A stretch of DNA of 64,000 bases, from the NCBI GenBank assembly GCA_013146195.2, contig CM028378.1, positions 89,648,295 to 89,712,294 on the forward strand, in the 5' to 3' direction. The position numbers and the translations under genes are program-made. Numbering within the stretch: the stretch's first letter is position 1; each line of letters opens with the position of its first letter. The stretch is from Codonopsis lanceolata (Eukaryota > Streptophyta > Magnoliopsida > Asterales > Campanulaceae). A model generated the notes under the pieces. The model did no database searches. It saw nothing but the letters and a program-made list of their open reading frames with translations, and was not told where the DNA came from. Below, piece after piece: positions 52,846 through 64,000 of this stretch.

Positions 52846-54180
52846 CGTTAAAGTTCGTTAGGGTCCGTCAAACATCCCAAGGTAAATGAGGCTAACGGAG
52901 GGCTAACAAAGCTAACAGAGTATAAAATTGCAAAACTTGGGAAGAAGAGAATTTTTGGCAGTAGACCTTGAAAGTGCAGGGGTAGCAGAACAAAATGAGA
53001 AATATCTCATTAATGTGCAGGCTAGCCTATCGAGCCGACACGTGTCCCACCCTCTTTGTATGACCCGCGTGCTTATGTTGGCGGATCAGGTCGATTTGTG
53101 GTTTCAACCTCATTTGTTCGCTTTTTTGTCTATTTTCTCATATTTTAACTCATTTTTTACTAGGTAACCCGTGGTTTTTGTTGATGGGTTACCCACTCGA
53201 TCAACATTCTTTTTAAATTTTTTTAAATCATTTTTTGAGCTTCGTTTTACGAATTTAGAATCCGCAAAACCATCTTACACAAGTTTTTACCCCAAAAATA
53301 ACCCCATAAATAAATGGGTACTAAACAAATTTTACCGAATGAACTCCTTGTATGAATGAAAATGTTCTTATGCACGAAATAAATAGAAATAAATTCTTTT
53401 TGCAACGTATAATAGCACAATGCTTTAAAGTTTTGTAATGTACAATACCTCAAAGCACTTGCATATAATAACCCCTCAATGCTTTTCCATATTATGCAGC
53501 ACAATACCTTAATTCCGAGCTCATGAGTCTATTGTTTAATGGGTATAATTGAATAATACCCAGATAAACCCTACCCATAATTTACCCAATAAATTTCTTA
53601 TATGCAGGAAAATGTTTTCCGCACGAAATATATAGATAAAAGTCTTTAAGGTGTTGCACTATAAATTACACCTCAACACGTTAAAGTATTGTACATTTCT
53701 CATTCGTGTATGAATCCAGCAAATGAAGTGGCTTTGTGAAAATCTTACATTAAAGATTATAAAAATGCTACATAACAACAATTTTAAAGTTCATAAAGAA
53801 ACCACTATTACAGTATGCATTTCAACAGAAGAACACAAGTTTCACCAACAAAACCAACATTTTGCAGGTCTTTATAGGAAACTGCAAATTAACAAAAAAA
53901 TTTGTTTGTACTAAAGCTATAATTGCTTTAGGCCTTTACTGGTTCAACTTTCCATCTCATGTATCATGCCCACTGTTTGATCAATCTCATATTTTTCTCC
54001 CAGCAATGGCTGAAAATTCAACAATCTTCCTAATAAATTCCACGCACCGCAGCATCTTCAAAAAACGGATTCCCCTGTAATGTATAACAAAATTGGAAAG
54101 ATAAAAAAGCTTAAAGCAAATTACGAAAATAAATAAGAAATCAAAAAACCCAGAATAACAATGAAAGAAACATCATCGGC
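52846..54180. other. No gene recognised
   Basis: AT-rich. It includes GACACGTGTC at 53038-53047, a perfect 10-bp palindrome with a G-box core, but no downstream gene to go with it. Confidence 0.4.
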
Positions 54181-55215
54181 ATAAAGTTCTTGTTGAATCT
54201 TGCATAAAATTAAATTTGCTTAAAATCGTTCCACTTGATTGTCAGCCAAGAACTTGAAATTATTTTGGTCAGCTTACAATTATTTGTCAGTTATTCATTT
54301 CATCTGACCATAACGATTTTAGTGTCAGCTTGCTTTCCTTATTTGATTGAACTAATACTTGTATTGACTTTCTTACTTTGTGTTTTTGGTAGATATTCTG
54401 CTAGATATTCTTTCCCAGGATCTTGTGTGATCTTGTATCTGCCAAACACTTTTTCAAATTCAAAATGTGTTCCTAACGGGTTACTCTTCAAGTTCATCTA
54501 TAAATACCCACTGGAAGCATTCTTGAAGAAGACACACATATAGAAGTCTAAAGCCTCATACTTTCAAGAAATTCTCTATGTTTTAGTCTTTCTAAAAACT
54601 ATAGCTAGATAATCTTCCTTGTATAATTATTTCTAGTTATTATTTAGGTAAACACTGAGTGACTTCTGTTTATATCATTTTGAAATCAGTCAGTTTGTCT
54701 CATGAGTTTGATTGATTCTCAATCATTCTCCACAAACACTGGTCTTTGTTGTACACTGATCCATTAGAGATCAATCAGATTTTTAATAAAATTAGTGCAC
54801 TTCAAAAATCCAAGTCTGGCCAGCTTGGTAGTGGACGTAGCAGTTTATCTGTGAACCACTTCAATTGATTTGTCAGTCATCACTCTTACTCTTGCAAACT
54901 GACCTAACACTTAAGAAGTTTTTAATTGATTAAGTGTCAGCCAGTCTATAACATACTTGTTTACTTACTTGTTCTAGTATATTGTTCTTCAGATTCTTCT
55001 TCATATTCAGTGATCTACTTTGAAAGCCAATCTCTTTTGAAAATTGTTGTGTCAGCTAGCTGACCAACTTTCTTTAGCACAAGTGATTTTAAAAGTATCA
55101 GCCAGCTGACCAGTATCAGCTGACTGACAAAAAAAATTTCCGCTGCAAACTTTACAAGATTTTCAATCAACCCTCAAAGTTTTAAAAGGCTATTCACCCC
55201 CCCCTCTAGCCTTGT
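54181..55215. mobile_element. Possible Ty1/copia LTR piece
   Basis: Contains several CAGC(C/T)AGCTGACCA palindromic words (55055-55130), then TTTCCGCTGCAAAC and CTATTCACCCCCCCCTCTAG, a typical end region of plant copia LTRs. Start not identified; no primer site follows. Confidence 0.35.
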
Positions 55216-55689
55216 TTGTTGCCTACTGGACTTACAGTTCCATGGTCTTGAGTTTGTCTATTCTCATACCAGGACAAATAAAGAGATGAAAAATCCGCTA
55301 TTTGTCTAAAGAGTACAAAAACTAGTTGAAATGGAACAAAATGTCCTAGCAATTCTAAACGTCTAAAACACAACCGAAGAACTTTGATCAGCTACCAAGT
55401 GTTGGTAGGCATAAACCCATAAAGGCAAACATGACCATGAAAAAATATATATATATATAAATGAAGGCAATAATTGGGAAACAAGCCCACATAAACCACC
55501 AGAAGCTAAAAATATAAAATAAATAAAAAGATAATATTGAGGGTTTGGTGGCAAATTATATATTTTTTAGCGTAGTGAAGAGATCGATACTATTACTCTG
55601 ATAATATTTTCTACCAATATTGTACTAGTAATACAAGAATACTGTAGTTTACCAGTATAGTGAGAATGGACGTGCTAATGGCAATCAAA
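55216..55689. other. No gene recognised
   Basis: AT-rich sequence left of the coatomer exon; on the - strand this is where the coatomer 3' UTR would lie. Confidence 0.35.
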
Positions 55690-55893
55690 CTAGCTGCCTC
55701 CCTTCTGCTTTAGGGTAATCTTGTCTCCCAAGCTTAGAGCAATCCCCTGGTTCTTGCTCCTAATCCTAATATATCCACTAAGCTTGTCGTCTGTTTGTTT
55801 CTCGATGCTCAAATTTACCAACGCATCCTCTCCAAAACACTCTTCGCATAGAAGTTAGCAGCTAAGAAGCCGCAATCACCTTCTAGGGCAGAC
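55690..55893 (-). pseudogene. Last exon of coatomer subunit beta (COPI), pseudogene fragment
   Basis: On the - strand, after an intron end (TTTTGCAG), the frame reads SALEGDCGFLAANFYAKSV. After one lost base it reads GEDALVNLSIEKQTDDKLSG, then YIRIRSKNQGIALSLGDKIT, then LKQKGGS and a stop. This is the conserved C-terminus of plant beta-COP, a subunit of the COPI vesicle coat. The single-base loss in the TTT of SVF destroys the frame. No earlier exon is recognised upstream (55894-56283 holds an open frame with no likeness to beta-COP), so this is an isolated last exon. Confidence 0.85.
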
Positions 55894-56525
55894 CTGCAAA
55901 ATGAACATTCAAGCAGTAAACAAATACTTCGCTCAAAAGGCAATTGCAACTCATTATAACATTTTTCTTGTCATAAAAACGAATAAGAGCAATTCATTTA
56001 TTAATGCCAGATTGATGAAGCAAATTAATTACCCAGATGGAACCATTCAAGTACATTCAATAAGTTCCAAGACACAAGCCTTTCTAGACATGTCAGATTT
56101 AAGGTAATATAAAGAGACCACAGCTCTGACAACTTGTACTGGCACAACAAGCAATTCTTTGAATGTTGGGTGGGAAGATGATGCGGGCACGGGGCACGCG
56201 GAAAAGGGCCTAACTTTTGACTTGGGTGGAGTTACGGGGCCCGCCGTAATAACGAAGCTCTCGAAAAGACCTACAAAACTCACTAAACTTTCAACGTGAA
56301 TTGATACCTAGATCGTGGTAGGTTTGCGAACCTCAACAAGATTTGGTAGATCATCGCCAGTAGTCATGCACGATCTCAACAACTTTGATATCTATCGGTT
56401 ACTTTTTCTAGGGCTTCCGCTACATCAGTTGGTATTAGATCCGAATCGACCTTTTTAGCATGGCCGGCAAACGTAATGCATGACATCAACGTGTGGAAGA
56501 AGTTTATGAGCGTGCTGATGAGGCT
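55894..56525. other. No gene recognised
   Basis: An open - strand frame of 78 codons (56047-56283) has no known relative. The sequence before the Athila LTR ends GATGAGGCT. Confidence 0.35.
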
Positions 56526-57822
56526 TGATCGATGTATTTTATACGTCGATTTTATATGCTTCGGTGACTTGAATTAGGCTAATTCACGAGTCTTTTGAGT
56601 ACTAATATATGTTTTCGGTGAGTTTTGTAAGTTTCAGGTTTGTTCGTGAAAATACGCGAAACTCCAGGGTTTTAAGTGCAAATTACAAAGAAAGAAGAAT
56701 TGAAGAAAATGAAAGTTGTCATTCTGGACACCTTGCGGACGCAAGGTGCCTCAGACCTTGCGACCGCAAGGTAGGCGATCGGTCCCCTCGGCCAAGAATC
56801 GAAGAGCCAAGAAGCACACACACCGAGACCTTGCGGACGCAAGGTATTCAAAGACTTGCGACCGCAAGGTAGGCGTAATGCTCAATTTTCGGTTTTCACA
56901 CGTCATTCGATTCAATCACAACTCCCAAGTATATATAGAAGTCAGATGCCGAGCCTAAGCATAGAGAGGACGGCTGGAAGCTCTCTTTACATAGATTTTA
57001 GGTAGTTTTAGATTATATAACATAATTAGGTTTTGTAATTTCAAGTATTGAAGATCAAATCATGTCTTCCATCATCTCCATGTGTCGTTCATCGTCTATG
57101 ATGAACTAAATCATCCCTAATCTAGGAGGTGGGAGGTAACTTGTATCGAATTTATGTTTTGATTCTCATATATATGTCTATTCAATGCTTGTTGATTGTG
57201 TTGTTTATCAATCCCTCTATTATTTCGCTTTGAACAAATGAATGTAATCGCAAATAATAAAGGCTTAGAGGTGCGGATAACTGCATGACCAAGTGCATAT
57301 GTCGCATTAATCGGCTCACCAACACAATAAATTGGACCTATCGAAGCACGAGAGTGATAAGTTAGGACCGTGTTCTTACATGATCTAGGTGACAGATAGA
57401 TCATAAATCTAGGTGACAGCCTAGATTACGCCTCGTGCTTAGGATATGGAATGGGTGAATTTTATGGGATGGAGGCGAACCAATTGTTCAACGTACCATA
57501 TCTATTTTTAGTGAACGAACCCAAGACATTGAATGACATTATTATGAATTGAACATAAAGGAGATATAAGTGAAACCCAGAATCCTAGATTTCCACTCAC
57601 CATAAGATCTTCATATCTGTTATTACTGTCTAATTAGTTAACATCTATAACTAGTAATTTAGAGTAGAATTAAACATAAAAACCCCCTTAGGTTAATAAT
57701 TTGCTATCTATAACCGCACTGTTCGTGATCACTTGTCTCTGTGGGTTCGACCCTTGCTTCCGAGTCTATTCTATAATAGTCTTGTACACTTGCAAGGAAA
57801 TAGATAAATAAAACATCGATCA
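56526..57822 (+). mobile_element. 5' LTR of an Athila-like Ty3 element
   Basis: Begins TGATCGATGT and ends ACATCGATCA, perfect 10-bp inverted ends, 1,297 bp. The primer site follows six bases later. Four short GC-rich palindromes lie in two pairs at 56731-56771 and 56829-56870 (CCTTGCGGACGCAAGG, CTTGCGACCGCAAG). The 3' LTR is beyond the window. Confidence 0.88.
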
Positions 57823-57828
57823 AGTTTT

Positions 57829-57846
57829 TGGCGCCGTTGCCGGGGA
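57829..57846 (+). promoter_or_regulatory. Primer binding site, tRNA-Asp type
   Basis: TGGCGCCGTTGCCGGGGA, complementary to the 3' end of tRNA-Asp, as is usual for Athila elements. Confidence 0.9.
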
Positions 57847-58005
57847 CAAGCTAGTTCACGTAGTTAGTTTGTAGGTAGCGTAGTTTTTAATTTAATTTAG
57901 TTTTTAGTTTAATTTTCTGTTTTTATAAAAATAAAAATACAAAAAGATTTTATTTTATTTTGCCTTAATAGTTAGTTGTTTTTAAATTGCTTTTAATTAA
58001 TTTTT

Positions 58006-59400
58006 ATGCAAGGTCGTAGATCTTTAAATCCTGAATTGGTAGACTTAGATCAAGAGATAAATATTGTTAAAAGATACCAAAGATATTTTGAAAATCTAGT
58101 TTTCGAGCCTGATAATCAAGATAATCTGAATCGAGAGGATCCTACAATGGAAGATAATAACAATAATCGTAATCCTCGAAAACCTAGTTGACCCACAATA
58201 GGAATCAAAGACAAGAAGAGCCTGCAAGAAGGAAATATGGAAGTAGTTGTAAATCAAAGAACTATTAATGATTTTAGTAGACCTTCATTAAATGTGGTAA
58301 CATCATGTTTAGTATTGCCAGATGCTGTTAGGAATTTCGAACTAAAAGGACATTATTTTAATGCCATACCATCTTTTCATGGGATGCCTAATGAAGATCC
58401 TGTCAGTTTCTTAAGAGAATATGAATACATGATGAGTACTTTTCCTTTAGGAGGGTTAACTGAAGATCAAATTAAAATGAAATACTTTCCCAGTGCATTA
58501 AAAGAATTGGCAAAGAGATGGTTTATGAACCTAACACCAAACAGTGTTTTTACTTGGGCACAATTATATGATTTGTTTATGAGCAAATTTTACAAACATG
58601 CATCTCTTACAGAGTATAGAAAACAAATCATGTCATTCCAAAATGAACCAGGTGAAACATTCCATGAGTCATGGGATAGATTTAAAAATCTGCTTATTAT
58701 GTGTCCTCATCATAATTTGGCTCAACATGTGTTAGTGCTTCAATTCTATCATGGTCTTTCGCCAGTTTACAAACTATGGTTGATAGTGCAATGGTGGTTC
58801 TATTAATAGAATGACACCGTAAGCATTAGAAGAATTATTTGAGATGCTAAGTATTAATTCCCAAAAAAAGTGCTAGAGGTAAAAATAGGAGCCTATATCA
58901 ATTGCAAGATAATTCAAATACACAAGCTCAATTTGAAAATTGGCAAATTCAAGAAGCATGTGCTCTATGTGGATTATATTCTCATGCTACTAATTTTTGT
59001 CCGTCAAGTGCTATGTATTCTGAACAAAGCTAATGCTATGAATATGTACCCTCAAAGGCCAAGGAATGATCCATATTCCAATACATATAATCCTGGTTGG
59101 AGGAATCATCCTAACTTTTCTTGGGGAGGAAATAAGCCTTTGCAACCTCAACAATTCCAACCTCAGCCACCACAACCTCCACAGTTGCAAAATCAAAATC
59201 AAAATCAATTGAGAATTGAAGAAGTTCCCAAGCAAGAAGTAGCAAGTAAAGGTCAAGCAGCTTTGATGAAGTACATGCTTGAAGAAATTGAAAATCTGAA
59301 GAAACATATCGAAAATTCAGAAGCAAATAAAAGAGAAGAAGGGAAGTTCCCTAGTCAAACTGAGCAAGCTAAGTCAATCACCGTCCCCGCGAAGTGGTAA
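58006..59400 (+). pseudogene. Athila-like gag
   Basis: Starts MQGRRSLNPELVDL; an in-frame stop at 58189 precedes the capsid (GHYFNAIPSFHGMPNEDPVS ... LPSALKELAKRWF-type core, FHESWDRFKNLLIMCPHH, 58340-58715). Stops and shifts at about 58806 and 58870 lead to a zinc knuckle CALCGLYSHATNFC (CX2CX4HX4C, about 58950-58995). The last frame gives NPYSNTYNPGWRNHPNFSW-like sequence and a Pro/Gln run, as in Athila gags. Confidence 0.85.
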
Positions 59401-59401
59401 G

Positions 59402-60686
59402 GTGATAGGTGAAGAGGTAAGTGATTCTGATCCTCCTTCTAATATGCATGCTTCAGTAGAAAATTCTGAAAAAGTAATAGAAAAAGAAATTGAAAAAGAT
59501 AGTGTTAGTGATAAAGTGATTGATGATTTAAGTAATCAAGAGGTAGAAAAAGAAAAAGAAGTAGAAGTAGAGTTAGAAGTTCAAAATAAGGAACAGAAAA
59601 AAGAAAAAGAAATTCAAAATAAAGACAACACAGTTGAAGTAGATAAAGAATTAGATCAAGAAGAAGAGGAACCTTATGTGGCTCCACCACCTTATGTTCC
59701 TCCAATTCCGCTTTCCAAGAAGACTTATGAAAAACCGAATGGACAAACAATTCACGGAAATTTATAATATGTTATCCAAAGTAAATGTAAATTTACCTTT
59801 GCTTAATGTTATTAAAAATATTCCAAAGATACGCAAAGTTTTTCAAAGATCTTCACTCTAAGAAACACAAGTTTGAAAACAACGAAAAGATTGTTGTTTC
59901 GAAAACGCCGCCTGCTTTTACAACCCGAATTACCACCTAAGTTGAAGGACCCAGGCAGCTTTAATATTCAAGTTTCCTTGGGAGACTCTAAAAAGATGAA
60001 AGCAATGCTAGATTTAGGAGCAAGTATTAACTTGATGCCTTTCTCGGTCTATAAACAATTAGGTCTAGGAGAACTAAAACCCACTAATATGCAATTACAA
60101 TTAGCCGATCGCTCGCTTAAATATCCCTTGGGTATAGTGGAAGATATCCTAGTTCAAAGTTGATAAATTAATCATACCAAGAGACTTTGTGGTTCTTGAG
60201 ATGGAAAGGAAGATATGCACTAATAATGAAGTCCCAATATTGTTAGGCGCACCATTTATGGCAACCGCTAATACAATGATAAATGTGAAAAATGGTAAAC
60301 TCACAATGTCGGCCCTAGGTGAAACAGTTGAAATTTCTGTGTTTGATGCTATGAATAGACCTAGTGATATGAGTGCCTGTTTTTCAATTGATGAGATTGA
60401 GAAATTATCAACCGAAACTTTTGAAGAAGAGCAAGATTATGAGAGAGATAGATTTATTGTCTATGATGATAGCCCTATTCCTCCCATAAAAATTGACATT
60501 GAGGAAATTGAAAGAGAAATAGAGGAAGAAGAAAGATTAGAAAAAGAAAAGCTAGAAGCTAGTAAAAAGAAAGATGAAAAAGAAATAAAGGTAGAATCAG
60601 AAATTAATTCTGATGAGTCAAAGAAAAGAGTTGAAGAAAGTTATGAAATTAAAGAAGATGAAGTAGAGATTCTAAAATCTCTTTGA
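59402..60686 (+). pseudogene. Acidic linker and aspartic protease region
   Basis: 59402-59767 encodes a Glu/Lys-rich linker ending YVPPIPLSKKTYEKP. A frame change precedes the protease: SFNIQVSLGDSKKMKAMLDL then GASINLMPFSVYKQLGLGEL (59970-60080), with the active-site motif DLGAS typical of Athila proteases. After a frameshift near 60160, FVVLEMERK and PILLGAPFMATANTMINV complete the fold. A second Glu-rich stretch (60490-60680) joins it to the RT. Confidence 0.85.
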
Positions 60687-60917
60687 GGAAATTGAGATTG
60701 AAGATATTAAGGAAGAAAAACAAGAAGAGAATAATGAGGCTAAAATAAAAGAAACAATTAAAGCGTAAAATTCTCGAATTTATGCCTTCCATTAATTCTC
60801 CCAAAGTCGAAGAATTAAAGCCATTACCATCCCACTTAAAATATGCATTTTTAGGGAAGGTAACACTTTGCCTCGTTATTATAGCAAATTTAACTTATCG
60901 AAAAACAAGAAGAAAGG

Positions 60918-62405
60918 TTGTTAAAAGTTTTATGGACACATAGAGAAGCTCTAGGATGGTCTTTAGCTGACTTAAAAGGAATTAGTCCCTCTATGTGTAT
61001 GCATAAAATTCATTTAGAGGAAGGTAGTAAACCTTCTAGAGAAAGACAGAGAAGACTTAACCCACACATGGAAGAAGCTGTTAGGAAAGAAGTTCTTAAG
61101 CTTTTAGACGCGGGTATAATTTACCCTATATCAGATAGTAAATGGGTTAGTCCTGTCCAAGTAGTTCCTAAAAAGTCGAATTACCGTTGTCAAAAATGAT
61201 AAAGATGAATTAGTCCCTACAAGGACTATTACTGGTTATAGAATGTGTATCGATTTGCGTAAATTAAATGCGGCAACAAGGAAAGACCACTTTCCTTTGC
61301 CATTTATTGACCAAATTCTTGAAAGATTGGCAGGCCATGAATACTATTGTTTTCTTGATGGTTTTTCTGGGTATAATCAGATCCCTGTTGCACCCGAAGA
61401 CCAAGAGAAAACAACATTTACATGTCCCTTTGGTACTTTTGCCTTTAGGAGAATGCCTTTTGGGTTGTGTAATGCGCCAGCTACTTTTCAAAGATGCATG
61501 ATTTCTATATTTTCGCACTTAGTTGAAAGATGCGTAGAAGTTTTCATGGATGATTTTTCGCTGAAATTCTTTTGATCACTGCTTAGAAAACCTTACATCC
61601 GTCTCTGAAAAGATGCTGCGAAACTAATTTAACTTTAAGTTGGGAGAAAAGTCACTTCATGGTAAAACATGGAATTGTCTTAGGGCATGTGGTTTCAAAT
61701 AAAGGAATTGAAGTTGACAAAGCTAAAATTGAAGTTATTTCGCAACTACCCCCTCCCACTTCGCTTAAAGGAGTTCAAGTTTTCTGGTCATGCCGGTTTT
61801 TATCGTAGATTTATAAAAGACTTTTCCAAAATCAGAAACCTCTATGTAATTTGTTAGCAAAAGATACGTAGTTTATTTTTGATAAAGAATGTTTGGAAGC
61901 TTTTAATTTATTAAAAGAAAAGTTGACTATCGCCTCAATCTTATCCGGCCCCGATTGGTCACTTCCGCTCGAAATCATGTGTGATGCACGATTTTGCAAT
62001 TGGAGCCGTGTTAGGACAAAGGGTAGATAGAAAGCCTCATGTGATCCATTATGCTAGTAGAACTCTAATGATGCTCAATTGAACTTATACCACTACCGAA
62101 AAGGAATTTTTAGCAAGAGTATATGCTTTAGAAAAATTTAGATCATATTTGCTAGATCAAAGGTGATAATCTTTTCTGATCATTCTGCATTAAAATATCT
62201 CTTAAGTAAGAAGGATGCTAAACCAAGATTAATTAGATGGATGTTATTGTTACAAGAATTTGACATAACTATCAAGGATAAAAGAGGAACCGAGAATGTT
62301 GTGGCCGACCACTTGTCTAGGTTAGAATTTTCACCCTTGCCGAACGCCAATTTCTTGATGATCCTGTCCCCATTAATGATAATTTTCCCGATGAACAACT
62401 CCTAG
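60918..62405 (+). pseudogene. Reverse transcriptase and RNase H, broken
   Basis: Motifs in order: HREALGWSLADLKGISPSMC, VSPVQVVPKKSN (shift at 61190), TGYRMCIDLRKLNAATRKDH, YYCFLDGFSGYNQIPVAPED, FGLCNAPATFQRCM and the catalytic FMDDFS (61549-61560). Frame changes at 61565 and 61770 precede LGHVVSNKGIEVDKAKIEVI. RNase H pieces are AIGAVLGQRV, YTTTEKEFLARVYALEKFRS and FSDHSALKYLLSKKDAKPRL ... NVVADHLSRLE (to about 62330). The sequence pattern is Athila, not chromovirus. At least five lesions, so inactive. Confidence 0.9.
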
Positions 62406-63716
62406 CCATTAAAGATTCTCGACCCTTGGTATGCCGACTTTGTCAACTACTATGTGTCCGATATAATTAATCCGATTTTGATCATTACGAAAAGAAGAAA
62501 TTTTTGGCGGAAACGAAAAATTATTTTTGGGAAGCTCCTCACTTATACAAGATTTGCTCGATTCTTTAATAAGAAGATGTATACCTAAAAAGACCAACAA
62601 GGTATCATGGAATTTTGCCATGGATATTCTGTGGTGGTCATTTTAGTGGTAATAAAACCGCCGAAAAATTTTGCAATCAGTTTGTATTGGCCTACTGCTT
62701 TTAGAGATTGTGAACTGCTTTTACGTAACATGCGACAAATGTCAAAGAACAGTGGTATAGGAAAGAGAAACGAGATGCCCTTACATGTTTATTTAGTAGT
62801 TGAAATCTTTGATGTTTGGGGTATTGATTTTATGGGTCCCTTTCCGTGTCCAATAATTGTGAATATATTTTGGTAGCAGCTTGATTATGTCTCTAAATGG
62901 ATAGAAGCAAGAGCAACTAAAACTAATGATGGAAAAACAAGAGTCAAATTTGTTGAAGATTTATTTGCTAGATATGGAGTCCCTAAGGCCATAATAAGTG
63001 ACCAAGGAACTCATTTTACCAATAAGTTGTTAAACAAGTTGTTCTTAGAAAGCATGGTGTAACTCACAAGTTAGCTACACCTTATCATCCACGCACTTCG
63101 ACAAGTAGAAGTAAGCAATAGACGATAAAAGCAAGTGTTAGAAAAGACCGTTAGGCCTAATCGTAAAGATTGGGAATCTAAACTCAAGGATGCTTTATGG
63201 GCATACCGAATCGCTTTTAAGACACCCATAGGAATGAGTCCATATAGGATGGTATATGGTAAAGCTTGCCATTTACCGCTGGAAATTGAGCACAAAGCCT
63301 ATTGGGCAATTAAAGAATTGAATTTAGATTTGACATTAGCCGGAGAAGAAAGATTGTTCCAGCTTAAATGAATTAGAAGAACATAGACTCAATTGCACTG
63401 TAATGCAAAAACTTATAAAGAAAAGACCAAAAGTATCATGACATGGGATTAGCCAACAAAATGCTTCATCCGTATGAAAGTATTATTGTTTAACTCTAGG
63501 TTAAGGTTATTCCTGTGTAAATTAAAATCCAAATGGTCCGGTCCTTTTAGAATAGTACGAATTTATCCTCATGGGGTCCGTTGATATACAAAACCCCAAA
63601 AATAATGAAGTGTTTAAAGTGAATGGACACCGACTCAAGCCGTATTTTGAGCCAATGTCGCTTGAACGAACAATTGAATTAATCCGCTTGGCCGACAATG
63701 AACCACCAAGAGACTA
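62406..63716 (+). pseudogene. Integrase and end of polyprotein
   Basis: Core fragments are DVWGIDFMGPFP (first Asp, 62810-62850), YVSKWIEARATKTNDGKT, FARYGVPKAIISDQGTHF (second Asp, 62968-63020), then after shifts LEKTVRPNRKDWESKLKDAL, WAYRIAFKTPIGMSPYRMVY and GKACHLPLEIEHKAYWAIKE. The C-terminal FKVNGHRLKPYFEP (63615-63655) ends at a TAG at 63714. The Glu of the DDE triad falls in a broken stretch near 63100. Confidence 0.85.
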
Positions 63717-64000
63717 GGCTTGCAGCTTGGTCGAGCCAAAGACGTTAAACAAAGGCGCTAAGTGGGAGGCAACCCACTAATTTGAAAGTTATTTGTTAAC
63801 TAGTTATTTAGATATGTTTTTCTCCGTTAAATTCTATTCTTGGACATTTAATTTTTAATTAAAATATGCCAAAATTTAAGTTTGGGGAGAAAACATCTTA
63901 GTGTTGTATTTATATGTTGCTAATAATTTTTAGTTTAGAATTTTTGTTTAGATTTTTCATACAGGAATTATCAAAGACATAACGGAAGTAACGAAAGGAC
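63717..64000 (+). mobile_element. Post-pol region of the Athila-like element, runs off the window
   Basis: Begins with the conserved Athila block GCGCTAAGTGGGAGGCAACC and contains AAGTTTGGGGAGAAAAC (63877-63893), an internal purine-rich tract. The env-like region and 3' LTR would lie beyond base 64000. Confidence 0.7.

Noticed and set aside
53038..53047. G-box/ABRE promoter element GACACGTGTC
   Set aside because: No gene follows within several kb, so a 10-bp match alone is not evidence of a promoter.

Overview
The window is nuclear DNA of a flowering plant, most likely a eudicot. It is AT-rich and full of introns, LTR retrotransposons, MULE and hAT-type elements and (AT)n microsatellites. 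The gene pieces resemble plant-only or plant-typical families: L-galactose dehydrogenase, KUP potassium transporter, CNGC channel, ATX methyltransferase, CC-NB-ARC resistance protein and plant mobile domain. I found no gene that is complete and intact. Every recognisable reading frame is an exon fragment, a pseudogene or part of a transposon. Family names rest on protein patterns I recognise; no search was run.

Layout. 1-3250: exon fragments of four unrelated genes, all on the + strand, with splice sites kept (HAD acid phosphatase, L-galactose dehydrogenase, HGSNAT-like acetyltransferase, KUP2-like K+ transporter). 3703-7128: a non-coding repeat of about 3.4 kb that returns at 27047-30332. 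7828-11461: two sister MULE elements with 9-bp target duplications and different GC-rich cargo. 11690-12961: the tail of a Ty1/copia element and its LTR. 14408-18934: small TIR elements, foldback MITEs and a hAT-like element. 19153-22255: an OTU-like fragment, then a plant mobile domain pseudogene on the - strand with an N-terminal ten-residue repeat. 23340-25421: a second block of + strand gene fragments (one unidentified, ATX3-like, CNGC2-like). 25843-26834: an NB-ARC resistance-gene remnant followed at once by its own inverted copy, forming a hairpin of about 340 bp per arm with an 18-nt loop.

30333-38072 is a chromodomain Ty3/gypsy element (Tekay-like) with a 2.8-kb 5' LTR and a 3' LTR cut after 237 bp. 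38073-46789 is a - strand Tat/Ogre-like Ty3 array, LTR-leader-gag twice in a row without pol. Beyond it lies a truncated LTR related to the Tekay-like one but inverted (46790-47178). 47179-55900 holds further repeats: tRNA-like tandem copies, a MULE nested in a hAT-like element, a GTGTCACTTTT array, LTR pieces and a coatomer beta exon. 56526 to the window end is an Athila-like Ty3 element with LTR, tRNA-Asp primer site, gag, protease, RT, RNase H and integrase, all broken by stops and frameshifts.

The two observations I would check first are: (i) pairs of perfect or near-perfect GC-rich palindromes of about 15 bp, 6-10 bp apart, inside the LTRs of four elements from three Ty3 clades, with the sequence differing but the architecture the same; (ii) the NB-ARC inverted duplication, which has a P-loop coding site of the kind cut by miR482/2118 next to the hairpin.
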